Origin: DASUXA01 sp036378155
Lineage (GTDB): Bacteria > Actinomycetota > Actinomycetes > Mycobacteriales > Micromonosporaceae
Reading direction: 5' to 3'
Length of the DNA stretch: 64,000 bases
NCBI GenBank assembly: GCA_036378155.1
Contig: DASUXA010000009.1
Coordinates: 1-64,000, forward strand
Positions 52,306-61,376 of the stretch are shown here, in pieces. Under the pieces are notes generated by a model. The model saw only the letters and a list, made by a program, of their open reading frames with translations, searched no databases and had not been told where the DNA came from. The translations under genes and the position numbers were made by a program. Numbering within the stretch: the stretch's first letter is position 1; every line of letters begins with the position of its first letter.

Positions 52306-53228
52306 CCGCCCCGATCACCACCGCTCCCCCGACGCCGCACCGACCCGGCGACCGACCGTCCACCGGGCGGCGCCCTGCCCCGCGCCGCCGACGCGGCTCG
52401 GCGACCAGCCAACTGCGCGCCGGGCGCGGCACGTACCTGCTGCTCGCCGTGGTCACCGCGATCTCGGTCTTCCCGATCTACTGGTCGCTGGTCGCCGCCT
52501 CGCACGACAACGCCGCGATCAGCGCCATGCCGCCGGCGCTGCTGCCCGGCGGCGAACTGCTGACCAATCTGCGCAAGGTCTTCGACCAGACCGAGATGGC
52601 GTTGGCGTTGGCGAATTCGCTGATCGTCGCGGCGACCGTGACGATTTCGGTGGTGTTCACCTCGACGCTGGCCGGATTCGCGTTCTCGAAACTGCGTTTC
52701 CGCGGGCGGCAGGGACTGCTCGCGACGGTGGTCGCGACGATGATGGTGCCCACCCAACTCGCCATCATTCCGCTGTACATCATGATGGCGAACTGGTTCG
52801 GCTGGGCGGACCACATCATCGCGGTCATCCTGCCCGGGGCGGCGAGCGCATTCGGTGTCTTCTTCATGCGGCAATATCTGGCGACCGCGCTGCCGTACGA
52901 GTTGCTCGAGGCGGGACGGGTCGACGGGTGTTCCACCTTCCGCATGTACTGGCACATCGTGCTGCCCGTGGCGCGACCCGCGGCAGCGGTACTCGGAATG
53001 CTGACTTTCATGGCGGTGTGGAACGACTTCTACTGGCCGCTGGTGGTACTGACGCCGCAAAATCCGACGGTGCAGGTGGCGCTTTCGTCGCTGGCCGGGG
53101 GTTACATTCAGGACTATTCACTCGTACTGACCGGGGCGCTAGTATCCACACTGCCGGTACTCGCCGTTTTCGGGCTGATGGGTCGGCAGGTCATCGGCGG
53201 AATCATGCAGGGAGCGGTCAAGGGATGA
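52302..53228 (+). CDS. sugar ABC transporter permease 2
   Basis: 308 residues, MalG/CebG type. A basic N-terminal cytoplasmic tail precedes six membrane helices (TYLLLAVVTAISVFPIYWSL first). EAA loop: YELLEAGRVDGCSTFRMYWHI. It starts in ATGA with permease 1 and ends in ATGA with the GH1 gene, so the four genes are closely coupled. Confidence 0.93.
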   Translation: MTAPITTAPPTPHRPGDRPSTGRRPAPRRRRGSATSQLRAGRGTYLLLAVVTAISVFPIYWSLVAASHDNAAISAMPPALLPGGELLTNLRKVFDQTEMALALANSLIVAATVTISVVFTSTLAGFAFSKLRFRGRQGLLATVVATMMVPTQLAIIPLYIMMANWFGWADHIIAVILPGAASAFGVFFMRQYLATALPYELLEAGRVDGCSTFRMYWHIVLPVARPAAAVLGMLTFMAVWNDFYWPLVVLTPQNPTVQVALSSLAGGYIQDYSLVLTGALVSTLPVLAVFGLMGRQVIGGIMQGAVKG

Positions 53229-54676
53229 GTTCTGTCACGCGCTCGGGTACGGCCACCGGTCCGACGCCCGGTCACCATGCCGATTCCGAACGTTCGCTGC
53301 GCTTTCCGCCCGACTTCCTGTGGGGCGCCGCGACCGCCGCGTACCAGGTCGAAGGCGCCAGCACCGCGGACGGTCGCACCCCGAGCATCTGGGACACGTT
53401 CAGCGCGACACCAGGCGCCGTGGCGTGCGGGCACACCGGAGCCGAGGCGACCGACCATTACCACCGGTACGAGCAGGACATCAAGCTCATGAGCGAGCTG
53501 GGTCTGGGCGCGTACCGCTTCTCCGTCGCATGGCCCCGGTTCCAGCCCGGCGGGCGCGGTCCGGTCAACCCGGCGGGGCTCGCGTTCTACGACCGGCTCG
53601 TGGACGGGCTGCTGCAGGCGGGCATCGAACCCGCGCTCACCCTGTACCACTGGGACCTGCCGCAGGAACTCGAGGACGCCGGCGGCTGGACGGCGCGCGA
53701 CACGTCGGAGCGGTTCGCGGAGTACGCCGGGCTGGTCGCGGCGCGGCTGGGCGACCGGGTGCGGTACTGGTCCACGCTCAACGAGCCGTGGTGCTCCGCC
53801 TATCTGGGGTACGCGACCGGCGAGCACGCGCCGGGGCGACGCGACCCGATCGCCTCGCTGCGCGCGGTACACCACCTGCTGCTCGGTCACGGTCTCGCGA
53901 TCCGGTCGCTGCGCGCGCACCTGCCGGCGAACGCCCAGACGTCGATCGTGTTGAACCTCGCCCAGGTCCGCCCCGCCGACGACAGCGCAGCGGACGTCGA
54001 AGCCGCGCGCCTGGTCGACGGCGTGTACAACCGGGTGTTCCTGTCGCCGCTGTTCCACGGCGAATATCCGGCGGACGTGCTCGCCGCGACGGCGCACCTG
54101 ACCGACTGGGGATTCGTGCGCGACGGCGACCTGGACGTCGTCGCCTCGCCGATCGACCTGCTGGGCATTAACTACTACCAGCCCACCGTCGTCGCCGCCG
54201 GCGCCGACCCGGACGCGGAAGCGCCCGCCCTGCCCGGTCTGCAGGACGTCCGGTTCGTCCAGCCGCCCGGACCGGTCACCGACATGGGCTGGGCGGTCGA
54301 CGCCACCGGACTGTCCGACCTGCTGCTGCGGGTCCACCGGGAGCTGCCCGACCTGCCGATCCTGGTCACCGAGAACGGCGCGGCGTACCCGGACGACGTC
54401 TGCGCCGACGGCGCGGTGCACGATCCGGACCGCATCGAGTACCTGCGATCCCACCTGGTCGCGGCGCACCGGGCGCTGACCGCCGGGGTCGACCTGCGCG
54501 GGTACTTCGTCTGGTCGCTGCTGGACAACTTCGAATGGGCGTTCGGGTACACCAAACGCTTCGGTCTGGTACACGTCGACTACTCGACCCAGCGCCGTAC
54601 GCTGAAGGACAGCGCCCACTGGTACGCGAAGGTCATCAGCCGCAACGGCGTCGACACCGCGCCGGGCGAGCGGTGA
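53225..54676 (+). CDS. GH1 beta-glucosidase
   Basis: 483 residues, no signal peptide, so cytoplasmic. The family 1 N-signature is FLWGAATAAYQVEG near 31-44, acid/base E187 in TLNEPW and nucleophile E383 in VTENGA, then LLDNFEWAFGYTKRFGL. Would hydrolyse imported beta-linked disaccharides or short oligosaccharides to glucose. Start overlaps the permease stop (ATGA). Context suggests laminari-oligosaccharides. Confidence 0.95.
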   Translation: MSSVTRSGTATGPTPGHHADSERSLRFPPDFLWGAATAAYQVEGASTADGRTPSIWDTFSATPGAVACGHTGAEATDHYHRYEQDIKLMSELGLGAYRFSVAWPRFQPGGRGPVNPAGLAFYDRLVDGLLQAGIEPALTLYHWDLPQELEDAGGWTARDTSERFAEYAGLVAARLGDRVRYWSTLNEPWCSAYLGYATGEHAPGRRDPIASLRAVHHLLLGHGLAIRSLRAHLPANAQTSIVLNLAQVRPADDSAADVEAARLVDGVYNRVFLSPLFHGEYPADVLAATAHLTDWGFVRDGDLDVVASPIDLLGINYYQPTVVAAGADPDAEAPALPGLQDVRFVQPPGPVTDMGWAVDATGLSDLLLRVHRELPDLPILVTENGAAYPDDVCADGAVHDPDRIEYLRSHLVAAHRALTAGVDLRGYFVWSLLDNFEWAFGYTKRFGLVHVDYSTQRRTLKDSAHWYAKVISRNGVDTAPGER

Positions 54677-54743
54677 CGTCCTCGACCGCGTCGCCACAAC
54701 TGAACAGCCGCGGCGGAATCGACAACAACGACGAGGGGTGCCG

Positions 54744-55760
54744 TTGAAGAACCGTCCGGGCCGGGAACGGCCGACGCTGGAAAAGGTCGCGCTGCTGGCC
54801 GGAGTGTCCCGGGCGACCGCCTCGCGGGTGGTCAACGGGTCGAAAAGCGTCGCCCCGAAGGTCCGCGAAGAGGTGATGCGGGCGGTCCGCGAACTCGGTT
54901 ACGTGCCCAACCCGGCCGCCCGCAGCCTGGTCACCCAGCGCACCGACCTGTGCGCCCTGGTCGTGCCCGAGCCAGCCACCCGGGTCTTCTCCGACGACCA
55001 GTTTTTCCCGAGCATCATCAGGGGCGTCAGCCAGGAACTGGAAGCCGCCGACAAGCAACTGGTGCTGATGTTGGCGACGTCCGCGACCAGTTACGAGCGC
55101 ATCGAGCGGTACGCCCTGGGCGGGCACGTCGACGCGGTGATGTTCGCCTCCACCCACGGCGCCGACCCGTTGCCGGCGACCATCGCGCGCGGCGGCGTAC
55201 CGGTGGTGGTTAGCGGTCGACCGCTCAGCCCGCAGCCGGTTCCGTACGTCGACGTGGACAACGCCGGCGGCGCCGCCAGCGCGGTGAGACACCTGTTGGC
55301 GACCGGACGCACCAGGATCGCCACGATCGCCGGACCCCAGGACATGGTCGCCGGGATCGAACGCCTCGCCGGGTACCGGTCGGAACTGCGCGGCTCGCAC
55401 AAGCGCTCGATCGTCGCCGTCGGCGACTTCACCCTGGAGTCGGGTGCCGCCGCGATGACCCAACTGCTCGACGACGACCCGAAACTCGACGCCGTCTTCG
55501 TCGCGTCCGACCTGATGGCGGAGGGCGCGCTGCGCACCTTGCGCCGGGCTGGTCGCCGGGTACCGGACGACGTGGCGGTCGTCGGGTTCGACGACATCGA
55601 ACTCGCCCAGTACACCGAGCCGCCGCTGACCACGATCCGCCAACCGATCACCGATATCGGGCGGGAGATGGTCCGGCTGATCCTGAAGCTGGTCGCCGCG
55701 GAGCAGGTCGACCAGTCGGTGGTCCTGCCCACCGAGCTGGTGGTCCGCGAGTCGGCATGA
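54744..55760 (+). CDS. LacI-family transcriptional regulator
   Basis: 338 residues from TTG 54744; GAGGGG lies five bases upstream, whereas GTG 54738 would overlap that site. N-terminal HTH: TLEKVALLAGVSRATASRVVNGSK, then the hinge VPNPAARSLVTQRTD. Periplasmic-binding effector domain follows, ending SLTTIRQPITDIG-like (LTTIRQPITDIGREM). CebR-type position at the end of a sugar operon. Proposed to bind the operators at 49731 and 49888 and respond to a beta-glucan disaccharide. Confidence 0.92.
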   Translation: MKNRPGRERPTLEKVALLAGVSRATASRVVNGSKSVAPKVREEVMRAVRELGYVPNPAARSLVTQRTDLCALVVPEPATRVFSDDQFFPSIIRGVSQELEAADKQLVLMLATSATSYERIERYALGGHVDAVMFASTHGADPLPATIARGGVPVVVSGRPLSPQPVPYVDVDNAGGAASAVRHLLATGRTRIATIAGPQDMVAGIERLAGYRSELRGSHKRSIVAVGDFTLESGAAAMTQLLDDDPKLDAVFVASDLMAEGALRTLRRAGRRVPDDVAVVGFDDIELAQYTEPPLTTIRQPITDIGREMVRLILKLVAAEQVDQSVVLPTELVVRESA

Positions 55761-55971
55761 CCGCTGGGGGCGGTCCGTTGCGTCTGGAATCCGTGTCCCT
55801 CACCCGCCGCGCACCGATGAGTTCGGCGCGCCGGGACGGTCTACCCGTCATGGCGACGCCCCTGTCGGTGTGCGGCGTTACGGATTGTCAGAGGGCTCGA
55901 CGATGCTCGGACCCCAGCGGCACGACTTCGTGCGGGCTCGACGGGCCGCCGGCCCGGGAGAGGAGTAGGGC

Positions 55972-57087
55972 ATGACCGGGGTACGGGTACTGGTCGGCAC
56001 GCGCAAGGGCGCGTTCATTCTGACCGCGGACGGCGCACGCCGCGACTGGCAGGTCAGCGGGCCGCATTTCGGCGGCTGGGAGATGTACCACGTGGCCGGG
56101 TCGCCGGCTGATCCTGACCGGCTATACGCGTCGCAGTCCTCGGGTTGGTTCGGTCAGATCGTGCAGCGCTCCGACGACGGGGGCGCGACGTGGCGACCGG
56201 TCGGCAACGACTTCGCCTACCAGGGCGACGTGGGCGAGCACCTCTGGTACGACGGGACGCCGCGCCCGTGGGAGTTCAAGCGGATCTGGCACTTCGAGCC
56301 GTCGCCCGACGACCCCGACACGGTGTACGCCGGAGCCGAGGACGCCGCCATCTACCGCAGCACGGACGGCGGCGAGAGCTGGGCGGAACTGCCGGCGCTG
56401 CGCACCCACACGTCCGGGCCGTACTGGCAGCCCGGCGCGGGCGGCATGTGTCTGCACACGATCGTCCTCGATCCGGCGAACCGCGACCGGATGTACGTGG
56501 CGATCTCGGCGGCGGGGGCGTTCCGCACCGACGACGGCGGCGCCACGTGGCAGCCGATCAACCACGGGCTGAACTCGGGCAGCATCCCCGACCCGGACGC
56601 CGAGGTCGGGCACTGCGTCCACCGGCTGGCGATGCACCCGTCGCGACCCGACACGCTGTTCATGCAGAAGCACTGGGACGTGATGCGCAGCGACGACGCG
56701 GGCGCGAACTGGTACGAGGTCAGCGGCGACCTGCCGACGGACTTCGGGTTCCCGATCGCGGTCCACGCGCACGAGCCGGAGACGGTGTACGTGGTGCCGA
56801 TCACCAGCGACTCGGAGCACTATCCGCCGGAGGGGAAGTTGCGGGTGTACCGCAGCCGGGTCGGCGGACGCGAGTGGGAACCGCTGACCGCCGGGCTGCC
56901 GCAGGCGAACTGCTACGTCAACGTGCTGCGGGATGCGATGGCGATCGACACGCTCGACCCGTGCGGCATCTACTTCGGCACCACGGGCGGTCAGGTGTAC
57001 GGCTCCGCCGACGGTGGCGACACCTGGGCGCCGATCGTCCGGGATCTGCCACCGGTGCTGTCCGTCGAGACCCAGGTGCTGCCGTGA
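55972..57087 (+). CDS. cytoplasmic Asp-box (BNR) beta-propeller protein
   Basis: 371 residues with no signal peptide. Asp-box repeats SDDGGATWRPV, STDGGESWAEL, TDDGGATWQPI, SDDAGANWYEV and SADGGDTWAPI mark a WD40/YVTN/BNR-like propeller. The opening VRVLVGTRKGAFILTADG is conserved in a family found throughout actinomycetes. AGGAG lies upstream of ATG 55972. Its stop overlaps the GTG start of a MoaD/ThiS-like gene, a conserved pairing, so the two products likely cooperate. Confidence 0.87.
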   Translation: MTGVRVLVGTRKGAFILTADGARRDWQVSGPHFGGWEMYHVAGSPADPDRLYASQSSGWFGQIVQRSDDGGATWRPVGNDFAYQGDVGEHLWYDGTPRPWEFKRIWHFEPSPDDPDTVYAGAEDAAIYRSTDGGESWAELPALRTHTSGPYWQPGAGGMCLHTIVLDPANRDRMYVAISAAGAFRTDDGGATWQPINHGLNSGSIPDPDAEVGHCVHRLAMHPSRPDTLFMQKHWDVMRSDDAGANWYEVSGDLPTDFGFPIAVHAHEPETVYVVPITSDSEHYPPEGKLRVYRSRVGGREWEPLTAGLPQANCYVNVLRDAMAIDTLDPCGIYFGTTGGQVYGSADGGDTWAPIVRDLPPVLSVETQVLP

Positions 57088-57380
57088 TCCGGGTGGTACT
57101 CCCCGCGCACCTGAAGAACCTCGCGAAGGTCAACGGCGAGGTGCGACTGGAGGTGCCGACGCCGGTCACCCAGCGCGTGGTGCTCGACGCGCTGGAAGCC
57201 CGGTACCCGATGCTGCGCGGCACCATCCGCGACCAGCGCAGCGGGTTGCGGCGCGCGTTCATCCGGTTCTACGCGTGCGAGGAGGATCTGTCGAACGAGT
57301 CGCCGGACGCGCCGCTGCCGGAGCGGGTGGTGATCGGCGAGGAACCGTTCCTCGTGGTGGGCGCGATGGCGGGCGGCTGA
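57084..57380 (+). CDS. MoaD/ThiS-family ubiquitin-like protein ending in Gly-Gly
   Basis: 98 residues of beta-grasp fold: MIRVVLPAHLKNLAKVNGEV at the N-terminus and a C-terminus ending MAGG, as required for adenylation or thiocarboxylation by an E1-like enzyme. No molybdopterin or thiamine gene is nearby; the only coupled gene is the propeller upstream (GTGA overlap). Could be a sulfur carrier or a protein modifier. Confidence 0.88.
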   Translation: MIRVVLPAHLKNLAKVNGEVRLEVPTPVTQRVVLDALEARYPMLRGTIRDQRSGLRRAFIRFYACEEDLSNESPDAPLPERVVIGEEPFLVVGAMAGG

Positions 57381-57430
57381 GGGTCCCCCGCGCGCCCGCC
57401 GCCGGTCTTGCCGCGACCCCGAATTTTTAA

Positions 57431-57607
57431 CGGGAGATCCGCCGGCAGTTGACGAGTCAGTTGCTGCACCACAACGTCAAGGAGGAGCGGATCCTGTACC
57501 CGCAGGCCGAGCGGACGCTGACCGCCGAGGCGGGGGCGGACCTGCGGACGTTCCTCGAGTCGGGCGAGCTCCCCGACGGCTGGGTGTGCGAACGCGCGCG
57601 CTTCTGA
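57431..57607 (+). pseudogene. C-terminal remnant of a hemerythrin-domain gene
   Basis: After an in-frame TAA (57428-57430) the frame encodes LTSQLLHHNVKEERILYPQAE, then a tail ending DGWVCERARF; this is the second half of a hemerythrin bundle and its usual C-terminus. There is no ATG/GTG start and the first half is missing. The junction GAATTTTTAAC is unusually AT-rich. Probably a deletion remnant; a TTG start at 57449 is a remote alternative. Confidence 0.65.
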
Positions 57608-57651
57608 CGACGCCGACTGCCCGGACTTCGCCGCGGAGCGAGGTCGGGTAC

Positions 57652-57688
57652 GACGGGGGGCCGCCGACCGAGGTCGGCGGCCCCCGTC
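57652..57688. terminator. long hairpin downstream of the 966-residue secreted-protein gene
   Basis: A stem of about 16 bp with one bulged G (GACGGGGG...CCGCC arms) beyond the stop of the minus-strand gene ending at 57695. Confidence 0.75.
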
Positions 57689-57694
57689 CGCTCA

Positions 57695-60595
57695 CTAGTA
57701 CTGCACGTAGATGTTGTACTGGGTCTGGTCGGTCAACGTCCCGTCGGCCAACTTGCCTCGTACGTACATCGGGTAGTAGCCCGACGCTGTCGGGGTCCAC
57801 TGGATCGACGCGGTACCCGAGGCGTCGGCGGTCACCTCAGCCGAGGTGCCGTTGATCTGATAGTCGAACGCGACGATGCCCGCGGTCCCACCGCTGAAGA
57901 CGAACGTCCCGGCGACCCCGACGCCGCCGGACCAGGCGTTGTTCGGGTAGTCCATCGACTGGACGTACGGGGCGGTACCGACCAGGAACGTGTAGGTCGT
58001 GGTCGGCGAGTACCGTCCGTCCGTCATCAGCGCGCGGACCGTGAGCGTGTTGGCACCGTTGCGGTCCGGCGTGATGGTCGTGCTCGCGGAGTTCGTGTTC
58101 GGCGGCATCGCGACCGTGAGCACCGGTCCGCCGTTCACCTGGTACTCGAACTGGACGACCTGGTCCGCCATCCCGCTCGAGAAGGACATCCAACCCGGCA
58201 CCCCGATACCACCCCGCGGCGTCCAGTCGTTGTAGTAGCCGTACACCGACACGGTCGGGTCGCTCACCCAGAACTGGAAGATCCGGAAGTCGGACGTCGT
58301 GCCGTCGGCGCTGACGCTGGCGATCTCCAACTCGTGGTATCCGGGGGACGACAGCACCCACTGCAGCGACAACGTTCCGTCGGAGTTCGCGGTCGCGACG
58401 TTCGTCGCGTTACCCGGCCAGGCCGACTCGAAGGCGTACTTGTACGACGTGACCTCGGTCAATGCCGGACGAACCGTGAACGTGGCGGTGTCGCCGGGCA
58501 TCATCGTGTCGCCGTTCCACGACACGATCGGCGCGTCGGTGATGCGGAACGTGTACGTGGTGGACGGCGACCGGGTGCCGTCGGCGTAGATCGCCTGGGC
58601 GACGATGGTGTTGTCACCGGGGCGGTCCGGAACGACCTCGACCCACGCGTAAGCACCCTTGGACACGATCTGCTCGCTGCCGCCGTTCAGCGTGTACGCG
58701 AACCCGGTGACGTTCGGCATCTCGCTGGAGAACTCCACCGTGACCGGCAGCCCGACGCCGTCCCTGCGCGGCCAGGACTGCAGGTCCGCCCAGACCCTCG
58801 GGTGCGGGTCGACGACCTCGAACTGGTACGGCGTCACGTACGACTCGGTGCCGTCCGCCTGGATCGACTCGACCTCCATGTACAGGAAGCCGGCGCGATT
58901 CGCGGTCCAGTTCAGCACCGCAGTGCCGTCCGACCGGGCGTCGACGCGCTGCCAGTCACCCCAGTCGAACCGGTACTGGTACGCCACGACATTCGTGGTC
59001 ATCGGCTGGAACGTGAACGTGCCCTGGTCGCCGAGGACGGTCAGCTTGTCCCAGGTGAAGTCGTCCGAGCTCACCTTCGGCGCGTCGGACACCAGCACGC
59101 TGTACGTCGTGGCGCCGAGCAGGTTGTTGCTCTGGTCGTACGTGCGCGCCTGAATCGAGGTGTAGCCCCTGTGCGTGAACGTGAGGTCGGTGCTCCCGGT
59201 GCCGTCGACGACCGGGAACTTCACCTCCTTGCCGTCCTCGATCTGATAGGTGAAGTGATCGGCGTCGGCCAGGTTCGTGTACATCGTGATCTTGCTGGGC
59301 AGCCCGACCCCACCGAGGTCGACATCGACCCCCGGCGCGGTCCACGCGACGTAGAACGTGTACCGCGTCGCCGGGCCGACGTTGCCGGCCGCGTCCACCG
59401 CCTCGACGGTCAACGTCGTGTTGGCCGCGATCTTCGGCGCGTACGTGATCTTCGCGGTTCCGCCGGGATGCGTCGCGTCGACGTACCGGACGGAGTAGTC
59501 GAAGGTGAACTCGTAGCGGAATCCGACGACGTCCCGGTCGCCACCGGCGTCGAACATGAACTCGCCCGGTACGCCCTGTCCGCCCGACTGGATCTGGGTG
59601 CTGTTCACGTACGTGTCCGACGCGACGCTCGGGGCGTGCTTCGGCGCGGTGCGGTCGACGAGCAGGTAGCAGGGCTTCGTCCAGTCGGAGTAGTCCTGCT
59701 GGTCGTACGAGCGCGCCGCCCAGGCGAGCAGCGTGCCGTCGGCGTACTTCGACAGGTCGACGTTCCAGTTGCCGATGCCGTCGGCGCCGTAGCCGCCCGC
59801 AGAGACCACGGTGCGCTGGTCGGGGTGCTCGGCGGGCCAGACCGCGAACTGTCCACTCAGGTAGCTGGAGTGGTCGGCGTCCGCCACCTTGGCGCTCAGT
59901 CCGACACTCGATCGGGCCGGCGTCGGGTCGTTGATCTTCCCGCACGTCCCGTTCGACCCCATGGTGACCGGGTCGCTGACGGTGGACGGGATGTTCGTCG
60001 AGACGGCCAAGAAGGGGCGGTTGGCGAAGGTCCGCGCCTTGGTCACGTCCGGTTCGTCCGACGAGGCGAGACGCATCTCGAAGGTGATCTTCGGGTCGTG
60101 CCGGGCGAGCGCCGCGTTCACCGCAGGCAGTACGTCGAAGGAGACCGCCGACGGACACTGCCAGGCGTGGAACGTCCCGGACGTGGCGAGCCGCTCCAGT
60201 TCGGTCGGCGGCTTCGCCCACGACGTCTGGTCGGTGATCTCGGTGGTGCGCCAGAGCTCGGTCGTGCTGGTCGCCTTGCAGTCCGCGACGGTCTTTTCGC
60301 GGGCGTACAGACGGGCCGCGTGAACGGCGGTACCGCGCAGCGAGGTGATGTCGATGGTGAAGTAGAAGCGCGAGGTGTGCGCCTCGTTGTCGGCATCGAC
60401 GCGGGTACCCACCGGTACGTCGCCGTCCTGTTTGACGAACGACTTCTTGGCGTCGTGCGAGTCGGTGTACGCCCACAAATTCGCCTGAAGGCTGGAGTAA
60501 CTGGCCGACGCCGGCTGCGCGCCGACCGTCAGGCCGAGACCAGTCAGGAGAGATAGTGCGGCGAACCGAGCCAGCATTGTGATGCGGCGGTTCAC
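57695..60595 (-). CDS. large secreted multi-repeat protein (DNRLRE-like plus Ig-like repeats)
   Basis: 966 residues from GTG 60595, which follows GGAGGAAAT. Signal peptide NRRITMLARFAALSLLTGLG, cleaved near SAS. The first third (SLQANLWAYTDSHDAKKSF, then LYAREKTVADCK) resembles the DNRLRE domain. At least six Ig-like repeats of about 90 residues follow, each with a W/GVGLP or TTYTFRI/V-SDAP strand pattern. No enzymatic motif and no wall anchor. A likely surface or extracellular structural protein, function unknown. Confidence 0.83.
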   Translation of the reverse strand: MNRRITMLARFAALSLLTGLGLTVGAQPASASYSSLQANLWAYTDSHDAKKSFVKQDGDVPVGTRVDADNEAHTSRFYFTIDITSLRGTAVHAARLYAREKTVADCKATSTTELWRTTEITDQTSWAKPPTELERLATSGTFHAWQCPSAVSFDVLPAVNAALARHDPKITFEMRLASSDEPDVTKARTFANRPFLAVSTNIPSTVSDPVTMGSNGTCGKINDPTPARSSVGLSAKVADADHSSYLSGQFAVWPAEHPDQRTVVSAGGYGADGIGNWNVDLSKYADGTLLAWAARSYDQQDYSDWTKPCYLLVDRTAPKHAPSVASDTYVNSTQIQSGGQGVPGEFMFDAGGDRDVVGFRYEFTFDYSVRYVDATHPGGTAKITYAPKIAANTTLTVEAVDAAGNVGPATRYTFYVAWTAPGVDVDLGGVGLPSKITMYTNLADADHFTYQIEDGKEVKFPVVDGTGSTDLTFTHRGYTSIQARTYDQSNNLLGATTYSVLVSDAPKVSSDDFTWDKLTVLGDQGTFTFQPMTTNVVAYQYRFDWGDWQRVDARSDGTAVLNWTANRAGFLYMEVESIQADGTESYVTPYQFEVVDPHPRVWADLQSWPRRDGVGLPVTVEFSSEMPNVTGFAYTLNGGSEQIVSKGAYAWVEVVPDRPGDNTIVAQAIYADGTRSPSTTYTFRITDAPIVSWNGDTMMPGDTATFTVRPALTEVTSYKYAFESAWPGNATNVATANSDGTLSLQWVLSSPGYHELEIASVSADGTTSDFRIFQFWVSDPTVSVYGYYNDWTPRGGIGVPGWMSFSSGMADQVVQFEYQVNGGPVLTVAMPPNTNSASTTITPDRNGANTLTVRALMTDGRYSPTTTYTFLVGTAPYVQSMDYPNNAWSGGVGVAGTFVFSGGTAGIVAFDYQINGTSAEVTADASGTASIQWTPTASGYYPMYVRGKLADGTLTDQTQYNIYVQY

Positions 60596-60605
60596 GATTT
60601 CCTCC

Positions 60606-60640
60606 CGTGATCCGGACGAAGACATGCGTCCGGTGATCAC
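60606..60640. promoter_or_regulatory. imperfect inverted repeat in the leader of the 966-residue gene
   Basis: GTGATCCGGACG and CGTCCGGTGATCAC pair with a two-base bulge, just upstream of the ribosome site. May be an operator or a translational hairpin. The rest of the 358-base gap to 60953 shows only the AT-rich patch GATAATCATTTGTCGCTTG near 60715-60733 (likely promoter). Confidence 0.4.
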
Positions 60641-60953
60641 CCGAGCGTAATGGTGATCCACACTGGTAAGCGGGCCGGCGCGGACGCGCACGCCACACAC
60701 GCCCGCAAATGCCCGGATAATCATTTGTCGCTTGTCGCGCCCGCCGCGGAATCCGGGACATGGTCGCGACCCGAATTCGACGCGAATCCGACGCGGGGTC
60801 CCGACCGACCCGCGGACGCCGGGTAACGCCGCCGCGCGACGAGCACCCCGCCTCGGCGAACTGCCGTTGTCACCCGTCCGGGTTAGCGTGTGCCGGCATT
60901 GCTCGTCGGGCGGATGTGTCGAACGTCGGCACCTCCGGGGGAAGGGGGACGAC

Positions 60954-61337
60954 GTGGGCTCCTGGCCGGGCGCCATCGGCGCCGTCACGCTGTTCGTCGC
61001 GGATCTCGCCGCCTCGAAGCGGTTCTACCAACAAGCTTTCGGGCTGCCGGTGACCTTCGAGGACGCCGACTCCGTCGTGTTCAATTTCGGCAACACGATC
61101 ATCAACCTGCTGACCGTGCCCGCCGCGCGGGAACTCATCGAGCCCGCCGTCGTGGCGACCGGCGAGGCGGGCTCACGCCTGCAACTCACCGTCGAGGTGG
61201 ACGACGTGGACGCGAGGTGCGCGGAGTTGACCGCGCGCGGGGTACGGCTGCTGAACGGTCCGATGGACCGGCCGTGGGGTGTACGCACCGCGAGCTTCAG
61301 CGATCCGGACGGTCACATCTGGGAGATCGCGAGGTAG
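60954..61337 (+). CDS. VOC-family protein (glyoxalase/bleomycin-resistance-like)
   Basis: 127 residues from GTG 60954 with AAGGGGGA upstream. Single VOC domain: IGAVTLFVADLAASKRFYQQAFGLP, a middle NFGNTIINLL, and the C-terminal FSDPDGHIWEIAR with the conserved metal Glu. The usual N-terminal His is absent (Val), so metal binding may be altered. Enzyme function unknown. Confidence 0.87.
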   Translation: MGSWPGAIGAVTLFVADLAASKRFYQQAFGLPVTFEDADSVVFNFGNTIINLLTVPAARELIEPAVVATGEAGSRLQLTVEVDDVDARCAELTARGVRLLNGPMDRPWGVRTASFSDPDGHIWEIAR

Positions 61338-61376
61338 CGGCAGACGTCGCCGGGCGGGCGCGTGTCGCCGGACGAC

